Made by a program: the position numbers and the translations under genes
Notes under the pieces: generated by a model
Database searches by the model: none
Told to the model about the DNA's origin: nothing
Seen by the model: only the letters and a program-made list of their open reading frames with translations
NCBI RefSeq assembly: GCF_958405895.1
Contig: NZ_CATZAR010000009.1
Direction: 5' to 3' (one strand)
DNA length: 64,000 nt
Origin: Ralstonia thomasii
GTDB lineage: Bacteria > Pseudomonadota > Gammaproteobacteria > Burkholderiales > Burkholderiaceae
Shown here: positions 8,261-17,521 of the stretch, in pieces
How the letters are laid out: every line of letters starts with the position of its first letter
Numbering within the stretch: position 1 is the first letter of the stretch

Positions 8261-11200
8261 ATGCCTCGCCCGTCCCAGCCCCCAGAATCGCCGAAGTCCG
8301 ATGGTGGACACGCCAGCACCCTGTCCACACGCGGGGGGGGCCGGCCCACGGCCTGGGCATGGCTGGTACGGCTTGCCCGCCGGGTCGGCGCGGGCATCGG
8401 GGCTGCTTTTCGCGCCCCGATCTGGCGCAAGCTGTGGCGGGTGCTCTGGAAGACGGCCGCCGCGCTGGCCGTCTTGGCCGTCGTCGGCATGCTGGCGGTG
8501 CGCTTCATCCTGTGGCCGCGCGCGAGCGTGGCACGCGAATGGATGCAGCGCGAGGCGTCCAGCGCACTGCACGCCACGGTGGACATCGGCTCGCTTGAGA
8601 CCTACTGGGAGGGCTGGCACCCGGCATTCCGCGCCCAGCGCATCGACGCGCACGACACCGCGGGCCGCCGCACCTTCGCGATACAGGACGTGCAGGCGCG
8701 GCTGTCCTGGCGCTCGTTGCTGCGCATGCAGATCACCTTTGCCGCCCTGCACGCCAGCCAGGCCGACGTGCTGGTACGGCGCGATACGCAGGGCGCCCTG
8801 CTCGTCGCCGGCATGCCGCTCGGCCCCGACACCGGCGGCGACAGCAATTTCCTTGATCAGTTGCTCTCCCAGGGCGACATCGATTTCCAGCAAGGCGCCG
8901 TCCGCTGGCTTGACGAACAGCAGAAGCTGCCTGAAGTGGCGCTGGGCAATGTGCGGGTGCAGCTACACAGCGGCCCGACGCGCCACCGGCTGGAGGCCAG
9001 CGGAACCTCGGCCACGCTGTTCAACGGTCCCATCAAACTGCACGCCGATTTCCGTCACGACCTGCTCGCCCGGCCCGGCGACTGGCGCCACTGGCACGGC
9101 CAGGCCTCCTGGCAGGTCGATACGCTGCAGTTGGCTGCCGTGCAGCGCTACGTGCCCGTGCTGGCCGCCGCCAAGAGCGGCACGCTCACCTCCGACGGCT
9201 CGGTGGAGTTCGCCGGCGGCGTGTTCACGCGCAGCCAGGCACGCCTGACCGGGCAACAGCTTGATCTCCAGGTCCGCAAGGATCTGGACCCGCTGCAGTT
9301 GCGCAGCCTCCAGGCGCTGGCCACGCATCAGCGCAACGCGCGAGGCGAGCACGCCTTGCGCCTCGACACGCTGCTCTGGCAACCGCTGAACCCGCCCGCC
9401 CAACCGCCGTCGGTACCCGAACTGGCAGGCCCCGGCATCCAGGCGCCGACCAACCCGGCTGGCACGCCGCGCGGCGTGCGCAATGTCACCGTCGGGTGGG
9501 CGCTCGACGCGCGCGATGCGCTGCGCAGCCTGCAGGTCAAGGCCACGACACTGGATTTGGCCGACCTGCGCAACATCGCCACCGCGCTGCCGCTGCCCGC
9601 CGGCGTGCTCGAACCACTGCGGACAAAGCAGCCGTCCGGCCGCATCGACGATCTGGACATCAACTGGCAGCGCGATGTCTCCCGCTGGCGGCCAAATACG
9701 CCGGCGCCGGTGCACTTCACCGGCCGCGCCACGATGCGCCAGGTCTCGTTCGGCCCCGGTGCGCTGCCCGCGGTACCGCCGGGCCAGCATCCCGAGCCAG
9801 CCGTGCCCGGCGTTGAAAACCTCTCCGGCAACGCCGTCTTCTCCGACGACAAGGGCACGCTGCGCATCGAGTCCAACGACACCGCCCTACTGCTGCCTGG
9901 CACCTTTGCCGACGCGCGCGTGCCGCTGGACCGGCTACAGGGCACGTTCAACTGGACATATCGCAAGCAGGAACTGGTTGTCGCCAGCGACAACCTCGCG
10001 TTCTCCAACGACGACCTGTCAGCGCGTATCACGGGCAGCTATCGCCACGCGCCAGACACCAGCCATCTCGGCACCATCGACCTGAAAGGCACGCTCGACC
10101 GTGCCAACGTTCCGCGTGTGCCGCGCTACCTGCCGCTGTCGATCGGACAGCATCTGCGCGACTACCTGGGCGGTGCGCTGCAAGCCGGCACGGCGAATAA
10201 CGTCGGGTTCGCACTGGCAGGTGATCTGCACGACTTTCCGTTCCGTCCGCCGCACAAAGGTGTCTTCCGCGTGGAAGTGCCGATCCAGGACGTAACTTAC
10301 CAATCAGCGCCGGCCGAAGCCGGGCACAACCTGCCGGGCCGCGTGCCCACGCACCCGGGCGACTGGCCGGCGTTCACCAACATCGACGGGACAGTGATCT
10401 TCGATCGCGCGTCCCTGGCCTTCAAGGTTGCGCGCGCCAAGGTGATGGGTGTGAACTTGCAGGACGTGAATGGCAGGCTGCCCGACATGGGCGACCACAA
10501 CCCGCTACTCACCATCGAGGGCCGCGGCGACGGCGCCACGCAAAACTTCCTGCAATACGTTGAGGCCAGCCCCATCGGCCAGTGGATCGGCCACTTCACC
10601 AAGGACGCGCGCGCCCAGGGCAACGCCACGCTGGCGCTCAAGCTGGACCTGCCGCTGCACGAGATGCATTCGACGCGCGCCCAGGGCAGCGTCACGTTCC
10701 TGCGCAATGACGTCACGCTGGTTCCGCAGGCGCCGCCGCTCACCGATGTCAACGGCGCGCTGACCTTCACGCAAAAAGGCATCGGTTTCGACAACCTGCG
10801 CGCGCGCTTTGCCGGCGGCGAAATCCGCCCCACGGGTGGCACCGCGCCCGATGGCACGATCCGCATCCAGGTGGCGGGCACCGCATCGGCACAAGGGCTG
10901 CGTGAGACGACGCCGGAAAACAGCCCGGTGGCCGCCGTTGCACGCTCGCTGGAGGGCAGCGCGCCTTACAGCGCGACCATCAGCGTCAAGCAGCATCGCC
11001 CGCTCATCCAGGTGCAGTCCGACCTCACGCCGATGACGGTGCGTCTGCCGGCGCCGCTCAACAAGGCCGCCGGGCAGCCGTTGCCGGTGCGTTTCGAGAT
11101 GCAGCCGCTGGCTTCCAACAACGCCATCGACGAAATCGTTTTGCAGGTCGGCAATATCGTCAGTGCGCGCTACGAGCAACGCAGCACGGGCAACGGCGTC

Positions 11201-12541
11201 GAGGTGCTGCGAGGCGGGATCGGCGTGCGGCAACCGGTGCCGCAACCGCAGGAGGGCGTGCAGGCCAACCTGGCGCTGGATCAACTGGACATCGACGCCT
11301 GGCGCCATGTCTTTGCCGCACCCGCCGCAGACAAGAGCGCCGGCCAGATTGCCGCCGAACATGCCACCAATGCTCCAAACGCCTCCGACAGCCACAGCGC
11401 GTATCTGCCCAGCCACCTGAGCGCCCGCGCGCAAACGCTGCGCATCCTGGGCCGCGACTTCAACGCCGTGCGCATCGATGCGACGCGCGACGGCCCCAAC
11501 TGGCAATCGACCATCGATTCGCGCGAGATTGCAGGCAGCGCGCGCTGGCACGCCGAAAGCGCCGCCGTGCCCTTCGGCGAGCTGACGATGCGCCTGTCGC
11601 GCATGAGCATCCCAGACGCCAAGGAAGAGACGGCGCTCACCGAATCGCTGGCCAGCAGCTCGCAGGAAATTCCATCGCTCGACCTCGTCGCCGACAAATT
11701 CGACCTACGCGGCAAGGCGCTCGGCAAGCTGGAGATCAAGGCGCGCAGCCAGATCACCGACGGTGCGCCGGTGTGGACGCTCGAAACGCTGAAGATCGAG
11801 CAGCCTGCTGCCACGCTCACGGCCCACGGTACGTGGCGCATCCCGCGACGCCTGCGCGGCGGCGGTGATGATCCCGAGCGCCGGACGTTGCTCGACTTCA
11901 ACCTGGATCTGCGCGACACCGGCGAGCTGCTGCAAAAAATGGGCTTCGCCAAGGTGATCGACGGTGCCAAGGGCAAGCTCGAAGGCCGCGTGGTCTGGCG
12001 CGGCTCGCCCATGTCGATCGACTACCCGACGCTCAACGGCCGCATGGCGCTGAACCTGGAGCGCGGCCAGTTCCTCCCGGTCGATCCGGGCCTGGCCAAG
12101 CTGGCGGGCGTGCTGAGCCTGCAGGGGCTGCTGCATTTCGCGACCGACCTGCGCAGCGCCACCGGGCGCGGCACGCCGTTCGAGAGCGTGGCAGCCACCG
12201 GCACCATCGCCAGCGGCATCGCCCACACTGAAGATTTTGCCGTCAAGGGCCCGCAATTCCAGGTGGCCATGCAGGGCTCGGCCAACATCCTGGATGAAAC
12301 GCAGGACCTGCGCGTCAAGGTCACGCCCAAGGTGGACGCCACGTCGGCCTCGCTGGCGGCGGCGTTCATCAATCCGGCCATCGGGCTGGGCACGCTGGCC
12401 GCGCAGTTGGTCCTGGGCGACCAGTTGTCGAAGGCATTCGTCACGCAATACCACGTGACCGGTAGCTGGGCCGATCCGAAGATCGAGAAAGTCGCATCCA
12501 ACGGTAATTCCGGCAGCCAATCGCAAACCTCGGCAAAATAG
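8261..12541 (+). CDS. yhdP: YhdP-family AsmA-like envelope protein (TIGR02099/DUF3971)
   Basis: A 1426-residue protein with a Pro-rich cytoplasmic start, one membrane anchor (about residues 65-85, TAAALAVLAVVGMLAVRFIL) and a very long periplasmic beta-rich region. YhdP-family proteins are AsmA-like and are thought to bridge the envelope for phospholipid movement to the outer membrane. The C-terminal part (LNGRMALNLERGQFLPVDPGLAKLAG, then VKGPQFQVAMQGSANI) matches the family's conserved end. The start is the ATG at 8261 (MPRPSQPPES); the frame is open further upstream, but that part overlaps the glnE start. nit and tldD follow within a few bases, so this is probably an operon. Confidence 0.9.
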   Translation: MPRPSQPPESPKSDGGHASTLSTRGGGRPTAWAWLVRLARRVGAGIGAAFRAPIWRKLWRVLWKTAAALAVLAVVGMLAVRFILWPRASVAREWMQREASSALHATVDIGSLETYWEGWHPAFRAQRIDAHDTAGRRTFAIQDVQARLSWRSLLRMQITFAALHASQADVLVRRDTQGALLVAGMPLGPDTGGDSNFLDQLLSQGDIDFQQGAVRWLDEQQKLPEVALGNVRVQLHSGPTRHRLEASGTSATLFNGPIKLHADFRHDLLARPGDWRHWHGQASWQVDTLQLAAVQRYVPVLAAAKSGTLTSDGSVEFAGGVFTRSQARLTGQQLDLQVRKDLDPLQLRSLQALATHQRNARGEHALRLDTLLWQPLNPPAQPPSVPELAGPGIQAPTNPAGTPRGVRNVTVGWALDARDALRSLQVKATTLDLADLRNIATALPLPAGVLEPLRTKQPSGRIDDLDINWQRDVSRWRPNTPAPVHFTGRATMRQVSFGPGALPAVPPGQHPEPAVPGVENLSGNAVFSDDKGTLRIESNDTALLLPGTFADARVPLDRLQGTFNWTYRKQELVVASDNLAFSNDDLSARITGSYRHAPDTSHLGTIDLKGTLDRANVPRVPRYLPLSIGQHLRDYLGGALQAGTANNVGFALAGDLHDFPFRPPHKGVFRVEVPIQDVTYQSAPAEAGHNLPGRVPTHPGDWPAFTNIDGTVIFDRASLAFKVARAKVMGVNLQDVNGRLPDMGDHNPLLTIEGRGDGATQNFLQYVEASPIGQWIGHFTKDARAQGNATLALKLDLPLHEMHSTRAQGSVTFLRNDVTLVPQAPPLTDVNGALTFTQKGIGFDNLRARFAGGEIRPTGGTAPDGTIRIQVAGTASAQGLRETTPENSPVAAVARSLEGSAPYSATISVKQHRPLIQVQSDLTPMTVRLPAPLNKAAGQPLPVRFEMQPLASNNAIDEIVLQVGNIVSARYEQRSTGNGVEVLRGGIGVRQPVPQPQEGVQANLALDQLDIDAWRHVFAAPAADKSAGQIAAEHATNAPNASDSHSAYLPSHLSARAQTLRILGRDFNAVRIDATRDGPNWQSTIDSREIAGSARWHAESAAVPFGELTMRLSRMSIPDAKEETALTESLASSSQEIPSLDLVADKFDLRGKALGKLEIKARSQITDGAPVWTLETLKIEQPAATLTAHGTWRIPRRLRGGGDDPERRTLLDFNLDLRDTGELLQKMGFAKVIDGAKGKLEGRVVWRGSPMSIDYPTLNGRMALNLERGQFLPVDPGLAKLAGVLSLQGLLHFATDLRSATGRGTPFESVAATGTIASGIAHTEDFAVKGPQFQVAMQGSANILDETQDLRVKVTPKVDATSASLAAAFINPAIGLGTLAAQLVLGDQLSKAFVTQYHVTGSWADPKIEKVASNGNSGSQSQTSAK

Positions 12542-12546
12542 GGCCC

Positions 12547-13416
12547 ATGACTTCGACCACCGTTGCTCCGGCCTCCGCCGCTTCCGGCATGGATGCGCCT
12601 TTCGAGGCACCTTTTCGTGTCGCCGCCATCCAGACGGTGACGGCCATCGATGTGGACGCCAACCTGGCGCGCGCAGATGCGCTGCTCGCCGAGGCCGCCG
12701 CGCAGGGCGCGCAACTCGCGCTGCTGCCCGAGTACTTCTGCATGATGGGCCGCAAGGACACCGACAAGGTCGCCATCCGCGAAGGCGACGAGGATGGCCC
12801 GATCCAGAGCTTCCTCGCCGATGCCGCGCGACGCCACAGGCTGTGGCTCGTCGGCGGCACCTTGCCCATGTGGTGCGAAGACGCACAGCGCGTGCGCAAT
12901 ACGTCTCTCACATTCAACCCGGCCGGATTGCGCGTCGCGCGCTACGACAAGATCCACCTGTTCAACTTCGTGCGCGGTGAAGAACGCTACGACGAAGCCC
13001 GCACCATCGAGCCCGGCGCCACGCCGGTCGCCTTCGATGCGCCGTGCGGCCGCGTGGGCATGTCGGTGTGCTACGACCTGCGCTTTCCCGAGCTGTACCG
13101 GGCGCTGGCGTCGCAGGGCAACCTGAACTTGATTCTGATGCCGGCGGCCTTCACCTACGTGACGGGCGCCGCGCACTGGGAAATCCTGCTGCGCGCCCGC
13201 GCCATCGAGAACCAGTGTTATGTGCTGGCCGCCGCTCAGGGCGGGCGCCATGAAAACGGCCGCCGCACGTGGGGGCATTCCATGTTGATCGACCCGTGGG
13301 GGGAAATCATCGCCTCCGTTCCTGAGGGCGAAGGGGTTGCCATCGGCGACATGGACCCCGCCCGCATCGCCCAAGTGCGCCGGGATCTGCCGGCGCTCAA
13401 GCACCGCGTGATGTAA
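12547..13416 (+). CDS. Carbon-nitrogen hydrolase (Nit family, probable deaminated-glutathione amidase)
   Basis: A 289-residue nitrilase-superfamily enzyme with the Glu-Lys-Cys triad in LALLPEYF (Glu), YDKIHLFNF (Lys) and VGMSVCYDLRFPELYR (Cys). This arrangement and the HLFNF segment match the Nit1/Nit2 branch, which hydrolyses deaminated glutathione; the exact substrate is inferred. It starts 5 nt after yhdP and ends 29 nt before tldD, suggesting co-transcription of yhdP-nit-tldD. The first 18 residues are an Ala/Thr-rich extension before the domain. Confidence 0.9.
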   Translation: MTSTTVAPASAASGMDAPFEAPFRVAAIQTVTAIDVDANLARADALLAEAAAQGAQLALLPEYFCMMGRKDTDKVAIREGDEDGPIQSFLADAARRHRLWLVGGTLPMWCEDAQRVRNTSLTFNPAGLRVARYDKIHLFNFVRGEERYDEARTIEPGATPVAFDAPCGRVGMSVCYDLRFPELYRALASQGNLNLILMPAAFTYVTGAAHWEILLRARAIENQCYVLAAAQGGRHENGRRTWGHSMLIDPWGEIIASVPEGEGVAIGDMDPARIAQVRRDLPALKHRVM

Positions 13417-13445
13417 GCCAATCGAATTTTTTGCGAGAACCGACC

Positions 13446-14909
13446 ATGAACGCAGGCGACATCGCCATCCAGAATCTGTCCATCGCGCGCCGCGTGCTGC
13501 TCGATCCGTACGGCCTTGATGAAGCGCATCTGCAGCGCGCGCTGGCCGACATCTTCACGCACCGCGTGAACTATGCCGATCTGTACTTCCAGTACACCCG
13601 CAACGAGGCATGGAGCCTGGAAGAAGGCATCGTCAAATCCGGCAGCTTCAGCATCGACCAGGGTGTGGGCGTACGCGCCGTCTCGGGCGACCGCACCGCG
13701 TTTGCGTATTCCGACGACATCAGCCTGCCCGCGCTGATGCAGGCTGCCGGTGCCACGCGCACCATCGGCAAAGCTGGCGCCGGCCGCGTGAAGGTGGCGG
13801 GCAGCCTTGCCAGCACCCCGGGCAGCCACTCGCTCTATGCACCGAACGACCCGCTCGATTCGATGACGGCCTCCGAAAAGGTTGCCCTGCTCGAGCGGAT
13901 CGAAAAGCTCGCCCGCGCCAAAGACCCGCGCGTGGTGCAGGTGATGGCCGGCCTGGCCGGTGAATACGACGTGATGCTCGTTGCGCGCAGCGACGGCGTG
14001 ATCGCCGCGGATGTGCGCCCGCTGGTGCGCATTTCCGTCACCGTCATCGCCGAGCAGAACGGGCGCCGTGAAATGGGTAGCTCCGGCGGCGGCGGCCGCT
14101 ATGCCTATGGCTACTTCACCGACGAACTGCTGCGCGAATACGTGGACGAGGCGGTCTCTTCCGCGCTCGTCAACCTGGAAGCCAAGCCGGCACCGGCCGG
14201 CACGATGACGGTGGTGCTCGGCCCGGGCTGGCCCGGCGTGCTGCTGCACGAGGCCATCGGCCACGGGCTCGAAGGCGACTTCAACCGCAAGGGCTCGTCG
14301 GCGTTTTCCGGCCGCATGGGCGAACGCGTGGCGGCCAAGGGCGTCACCGTGGTCGACGACGGCACGCTGGCCAACCGCCGCGGCTCCCTGAACCTCGATG
14401 ACGAAGGCAACCCCACGCAGTGCAACACGCTCATCGAAGACGGCATCCTCACCGGCTACATGCAGGACACGCTCAACGCGCGCCTGATGAAGATGCCCGT
14501 GACCGGCAACGCGCGCCGCGAGAGCTACGCCGCCCTGCCGATGCCGCGCATGACCAACACCTACATGCTGGGCGGCGACAAGGATCCGCAAGAGATCATC
14601 GCGAGCGTCAAGAAGGGCCTGTATGCTGTCAACTTTGGCGGCGGCCAGGTCGACATCACCAACGGCAAGTTCGTGTTCTCGGCCAGCGAGGCCTACATGA
14701 TCGAGGACGGCAAGATCACCGCTCCGGTCAAGGGCGCGACGCTGGTCGGCAGCGGCCCGGAATCGCTCAAGCACGTGACCATGATCGGCAACGACATGCG
14801 CCTCGATTCGGGTATCGGCGTGTGCGGCAAGGAAGGCCAGAGCGTGCCGGTGGGCGTCGGTCAGCCGACGCTGCGCATGGAGAACATGACGGTGGGCGGC
14901 ACGGCTTAA
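13446..14909 (+). CDS. tldD: Metalloprotease TldD
   Basis: About 487 residues, the family length. The zinc motif HEAIGH is visible within LLHEAIGHGLEGD, and the conserved end (GSGPESLKHVTMIGNDM, then VPVGVGQPTLRMENMTVGG) is intact. TldD works with TldE/PmbA as a heterodimeric protease acting on small peptides and gyrase-toxin precursors. The start is the ATG at 13446 (MNAGDIAIQ), with GCGAGAA upstream; the TTG at 13431 is less likely. It is the last gene of the yhdP-nit-tldD run. Confidence 0.95.
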   Translation: MNAGDIAIQNLSIARRVLLDPYGLDEAHLQRALADIFTHRVNYADLYFQYTRNEAWSLEEGIVKSGSFSIDQGVGVRAVSGDRTAFAYSDDISLPALMQAAGATRTIGKAGAGRVKVAGSLASTPGSHSLYAPNDPLDSMTASEKVALLERIEKLARAKDPRVVQVMAGLAGEYDVMLVARSDGVIAADVRPLVRISVTVIAEQNGRREMGSSGGGGRYAYGYFTDELLREYVDEAVSSALVNLEAKPAPAGTMTVVLGPGWPGVLLHEAIGHGLEGDFNRKGSSAFSGRMGERVAAKGVTVVDDGTLANRRGSLNLDDEGNPTQCNTLIEDGILTGYMQDTLNARLMKMPVTGNARRESYAALPMPRMTNTYMLGGDKDPQEIIASVKKGLYAVNFGGGQVDITNGKFVFSASEAYMIEDGKITAPVKGATLVGSGPESLKHVTMIGNDMRLDSGIGVCGKEGQSVPVGVGQPTLRMENMTVGGTA

Positions 14910-14957
14910 TCGCCCTGAAACCGTCGTCTTGACGCCGCAGGCCCGGAAAATCCGCGC

Positions 14958-14986
14958 TTGCGGCCCTCAAAAAAAGGGTTTATAAA
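14958..14986 (+). promoter_or_regulatory. Predicted sigma-70 promoter for the aroG leader
   Basis: TTGCGG at 14958-14963 and TATAAA at 14981-14986 are separated by exactly 17 nt. Transcription would start near 14993, giving a leader of about 300 nt that contains the aromatic leader peptide and attenuator described in the next entries. Confidence 0.55.
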
Positions 14987-15066
14987 GACGGTTCGATTGG
15001 TGCGGCGCAGTAGTTCCAAGTCACCCACGCGCCACAATTTTTCCTGCATTGCCTGGTTTTCCTCTC

Positions 15067-15150
15067 ATGTCCTTCGCCAAGTTTTTTTACTTTTACTTTT
15101 GGCATCTCGCACCGCTGGCGGAAGGAGAGGGGCGCTTGCAGCAAAAATAA
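15067..15150 (+). CDS. Aromatic-residue-rich leader peptide of aroG (attenuation peptide)
   Basis: A 27-codon ORF (ATG at 15067, TAA ending 15150). Its start reads Met-Ser-Phe-Ala-Lys and is followed by Phe-Phe-Tyr-Phe-Tyr-Phe-Trp, so 8 of the first 12 residues are aromatic. The stop lies 20 nt before the terminator stem, the geometry of ribosome-stalling attenuators such as pheL and trpL. Shortage of charged Phe, Tyr or Trp tRNA would stall the ribosome at codons 6-12 and allow the antiterminator to form. The downstream gene makes the first enzyme of the pathway to these amino acids. No strong Shine-Dalgarno sequence is visible. It is too short for most automatic gene callers. Confidence 0.8.
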   Translation: MSFAKFFYFYFWHLAPLAEGEGRLQQK

Positions 15151-15199
15151 AGCACCCAGCAGATACCGAAAACCGCCAGCGACCCTGGCGGTTTTTTTT
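15113..15199 (+). promoter_or_regulatory. Transcription attenuator of aroG (antiterminator and terminator)
   Basis: The terminator stem pairs AACCGCCAG (15171-15179) with CTGGCGGTT (15185-15193) over a 5-nt loop and ends in a run of eight T. The upstream segment CGCTGGCGG (15113-15121), inside the leader-peptide coding region, is perfectly complementary to CCGCCAGCG (15173-15181). It can therefore sequester the left arm of the terminator. The two structures are mutually exclusive, as expected for a ribosome-controlled attenuator. aroG begins 99 nt after the T-run. Confidence 0.82.
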
Positions 15200-15297
15200 C
15201 GCCCAGTCACCTGCCCCACCCCGGCACCGACGCGAAACATGATCCGAACACAGTAGACGTTTCCAATAGAACTCAAGACACATCCCCGGAGCTTTCC

Positions 15298-16377
15298 ATG
15301 CCGAAGAACACCGACGATTTGCGCATTCGCGAACTGAAAGAGCTGACGCCGCCCTCGCATCTGATCCGCGAATTCCCGTGCAGCGACACCGTGTCCGACC
15401 TGATCTACCAAAGCCGGAACGCGATGCACCGCATCCTGCATGGCATGGACGACCGCCTGATCGTCATCATCGGCCCCTGCTCCATCCACGACACCAAGGC
15501 AGCGATGGACTACGCCCGCCGCCTGGTCGAGCAGCGCGAGCGCTTCAAGAACGAGCTGGAAATCGTGATGCGCGTGTACTTCGAGAAGCCGCGCACAACC
15601 GTCGGCTGGAAGGGTCTGATCAACGATCCGCACATGGACGGCAGCTTCAAGATCAACGACGGCCTGCGCACCGCGCGCGAGCTGCTGATGAACATCAACG
15701 AACTGGGCCTGCCCGCCGGCACCGAATACCTCGACGTGATCAGCCCGCAGTACATCGCCGATCTGGTGAGCTGGGGCGCCATCGGCGCGCGCACCACCGA
15801 AAGCCAGGTGCACCGCGAACTGGCTTCCGGCCTGTCGTGCCCGGTCGGCTTCAAGAACGGCACCGACGGCAACGTGAAGATCGCCGTGGACGCCATCAAG
15901 GCCGCATCGCAGCCGCACCACTTCCTGTCGGTCACCAAGGGCGGCCACTCGGCCATCGTGTCGACGGCAGGCAACGAGGATTGCCACATCATCCTGCGCG
16001 GCGGCAAGGCGCCCAACTATGACGCGGCCAGCGTGCAGGAAGCCTGCGACGCCATCTCCAAGTCGGGCCTGGCCGCGCGCCTGATGATCGACGCATCGCA
16101 CGCCAACAGCAGCAAGAAGCACGAGAACCAGATTCCGGTGTGCGAAGACATCGCCCGCCAGATGGCTGCCGGTGACAACCGCATCGTCGGGGTGATGGTG
16201 GAATCGCACATCAATGCCGGCCGCCAGGACCACGTGCAAGGCACGCCGGTGTCCGACCTGGCCTACGGCCAGAGCGTGACCGACGCCTGCATCGGCTGGG
16301 ACGATTCGGTGAAGGTGCTGGAAACGCTGGCCGACGCCGTGCGCAAGCGCCGTCTGGTACCGGGCAGCGGCAACTAA
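15298..16377 (+). CDS. aroG: 3-deoxy-7-phosphoheptulonate (DAHP) synthase, class I
   Basis: A 359-residue class I DAHP synthase that joins phosphoenolpyruvate and erythrose 4-phosphate in the first step of aromatic amino-acid synthesis. Hallmarks include IIGPCSIHD, RVYFEKPRTTVGWKG, the loop GSFKINDGLR, VGFKNGTDG and IDASHANSSKKHENQ. Length and motifs match the E. coli AroF/AroG/AroH group. Which amino acid inhibits it cannot be read from the sequence. The start has GGAG at about 9 nt. Expression is probably controlled by the upstream attenuator, whose leader peptide contains Phe, Tyr and Trp codons. A terminator follows at 16401. Confidence 0.96.
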   Translation: MPKNTDDLRIRELKELTPPSHLIREFPCSDTVSDLIYQSRNAMHRILHGMDDRLIVIIGPCSIHDTKAAMDYARRLVEQRERFKNELEIVMRVYFEKPRTTVGWKGLINDPHMDGSFKINDGLRTARELLMNINELGLPAGTEYLDVISPQYIADLVSWGAIGARTTESQVHRELASGLSCPVGFKNGTDGNVKIAVDAIKAASQPHHFLSVTKGGHSAIVSTAGNEDCHIILRGGKAPNYDAASVQEACDAISKSGLAARLMIDASHANSSKKHENQIPVCEDIARQMAAGDNRIVGVMVESHINAGRQDHVQGTPVSDLAYGQSVTDACIGWDDSVKVLETLADAVRKRRLVPGSGN

Positions 16378-16400
16378 GACGCCCTCAGCGTGATTGGAAA

Positions 16401-16423
16401 GGACGCCTGCGGGCGTCCTTTTT
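16401..16423 (+). terminator. Rho-independent terminator of aroG
   Basis: GGACGCC (16401-16407) pairs with GGCGTCC (16412-16418) across a 4-nt loop, followed by TTTTTG. Confidence 0.88.
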
Positions 16424-16545
16424 GTTTGCGCGCGCATCAAAGCTCAGATCTATAACAAATGTGAGCGAAACGTATCAAAGTCACACAAGTGCGTTGTCTT
16501 TGACATATCGTAGGTGGGTTTCCCCCTGCTCTTTCGGAGGCACCC

Positions 16546-17448
16546 ATGGCAGACAACCTGGCGGACACCGCCGTCAACACCGCAAGCAAGTACCAGGCAA
16601 TCGTGGCGCAATACGCCACCGACGTCGGCATGAAGATCCTCGGCGCGATCGTTTTCTGGGTGGTCGGCCGCTGGCTGATCAATCTGGCGGTGCGCATGGT
16701 GGAAGGCTCGTTGAGCCGACAGAAGGTCGATCCGACCGTGCTGCGGTATGTCGGCTCCATCATCACCGTCACGCTGAATGTGCTGCTGGTGATCGGCATC
16801 CTCGGCTATTTCGGCATCCAGACGACGACGTTCGCGGCGCTGATTGCCGCAGCCGGTGTGGCGATCGGCATGGCATGGTCGGGCCTGCTGTCGAACTTTG
16901 CTGCGGGCGCGTTCCTGATCGTGCTGCGGCCGTTCAAGGTGGGCGACTTCGTGACGGCCGGCGGCGTGACGGGCACCATCAAGGAGATCGGCCTGTTTGC
17001 CACGACCATCAACACGCCAGACAACGTGGTCAGCATTGTCGGCAACGGCAAGATCTTCGCGGACACGATCCAGAACTACACCTCCAACCCCTTCCGCCGC
17101 GTCGAGCTGAAGGCACAACTGGCCGGAAGCGCCGACCACCGCGCCGCCATCGCGCTGCTCAAGGAGAAGGTGGCCGCCATTCCCAACGTGCTGACCGAAC
17201 CGGCGGTCGATGTTGAAATCCTGGAATTCAACCTGGTCGGGCCGGTGCTGGCCGTGCGCCCGTACACGCACAACGACAACTACTGGCAGGTCTATTTCGA
17301 CACCAACCGCACCATCAAGGAAGCGCTGGCCGAAGCCGGCTTCCCGGCGCCGACGCCATCGCAGGCGCTGACCATCACCACGCCGGGGCAATTGGCGGGG
17401 CTGGCCGCCGTGGCGCAAAGCACGACGACACCAACGAGCGTGAACTAA
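16546..17448 (+). CDS. mscS: Small-conductance mechanosensitive channel MscS
   Basis: A 300-residue MscS-family channel that opens on membrane tension to release solutes during hypo-osmotic shock. Three N-terminal transmembrane segments are visible (about 25-45, 65-90, 95-125). The third contains the Gly/Ala-rich pore helix (ALIAAAGVAIGMAWSGLLSNFAAGAFLIVLRPFKVGDFV), followed by the beta domain with the VGNGKIFADTIQNYTSNPFRRVEL signature. The Shine-Dalgarno sequence GGAGG lies upstream of the ATG. It is monocistronic, and its terminator is shared with the convergent adenosyltransferase gene. Confidence 0.94.
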   Translation: MADNLADTAVNTASKYQAIVAQYATDVGMKILGAIVFWVVGRWLINLAVRMVEGSLSRQKVDPTVLRYVGSIITVTLNVLLVIGILGYFGIQTTTFAALIAAAGVAIGMAWSGLLSNFAAGAFLIVLRPFKVGDFVTAGGVTGTIKEIGLFATTINTPDNVVSIVGNGKIFADTIQNYTSNPFRRVELKAQLAGSADHRAAIALLKEKVAAIPNVLTEPAVDVEILEFNLVGPVLAVRPYTHNDNYWQVYFDTNRTIKEALAEAGFPAPTPSQALTITTPGQLAGLAAVAQSTTTPTSVN

Positions 17449-17467
17449 GTCAGCGCTGCAAGAAAAT

Positions 17468-17502
17468 GGCCCGGCGAGTTGCCGTCACTCGCCGGGCCGT
17501 TT
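17468..17502. terminator. Bidirectional terminator between mscS and the adenosyltransferase gene
   Basis: A perfect 12-bp stem: GGCCCGGCGAGT (17468-17479) pairs with ACTCGCCGGGCC (17487-17498) across a 7-nt loop. GTTTTG follows on the plus strand, and the opposite side supplies a short T-run on the minus strand. It lies between convergent genes. Confidence 0.85.
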
Positions 17503-17521
17503 TGTTTGGTGCCGACGGTGA

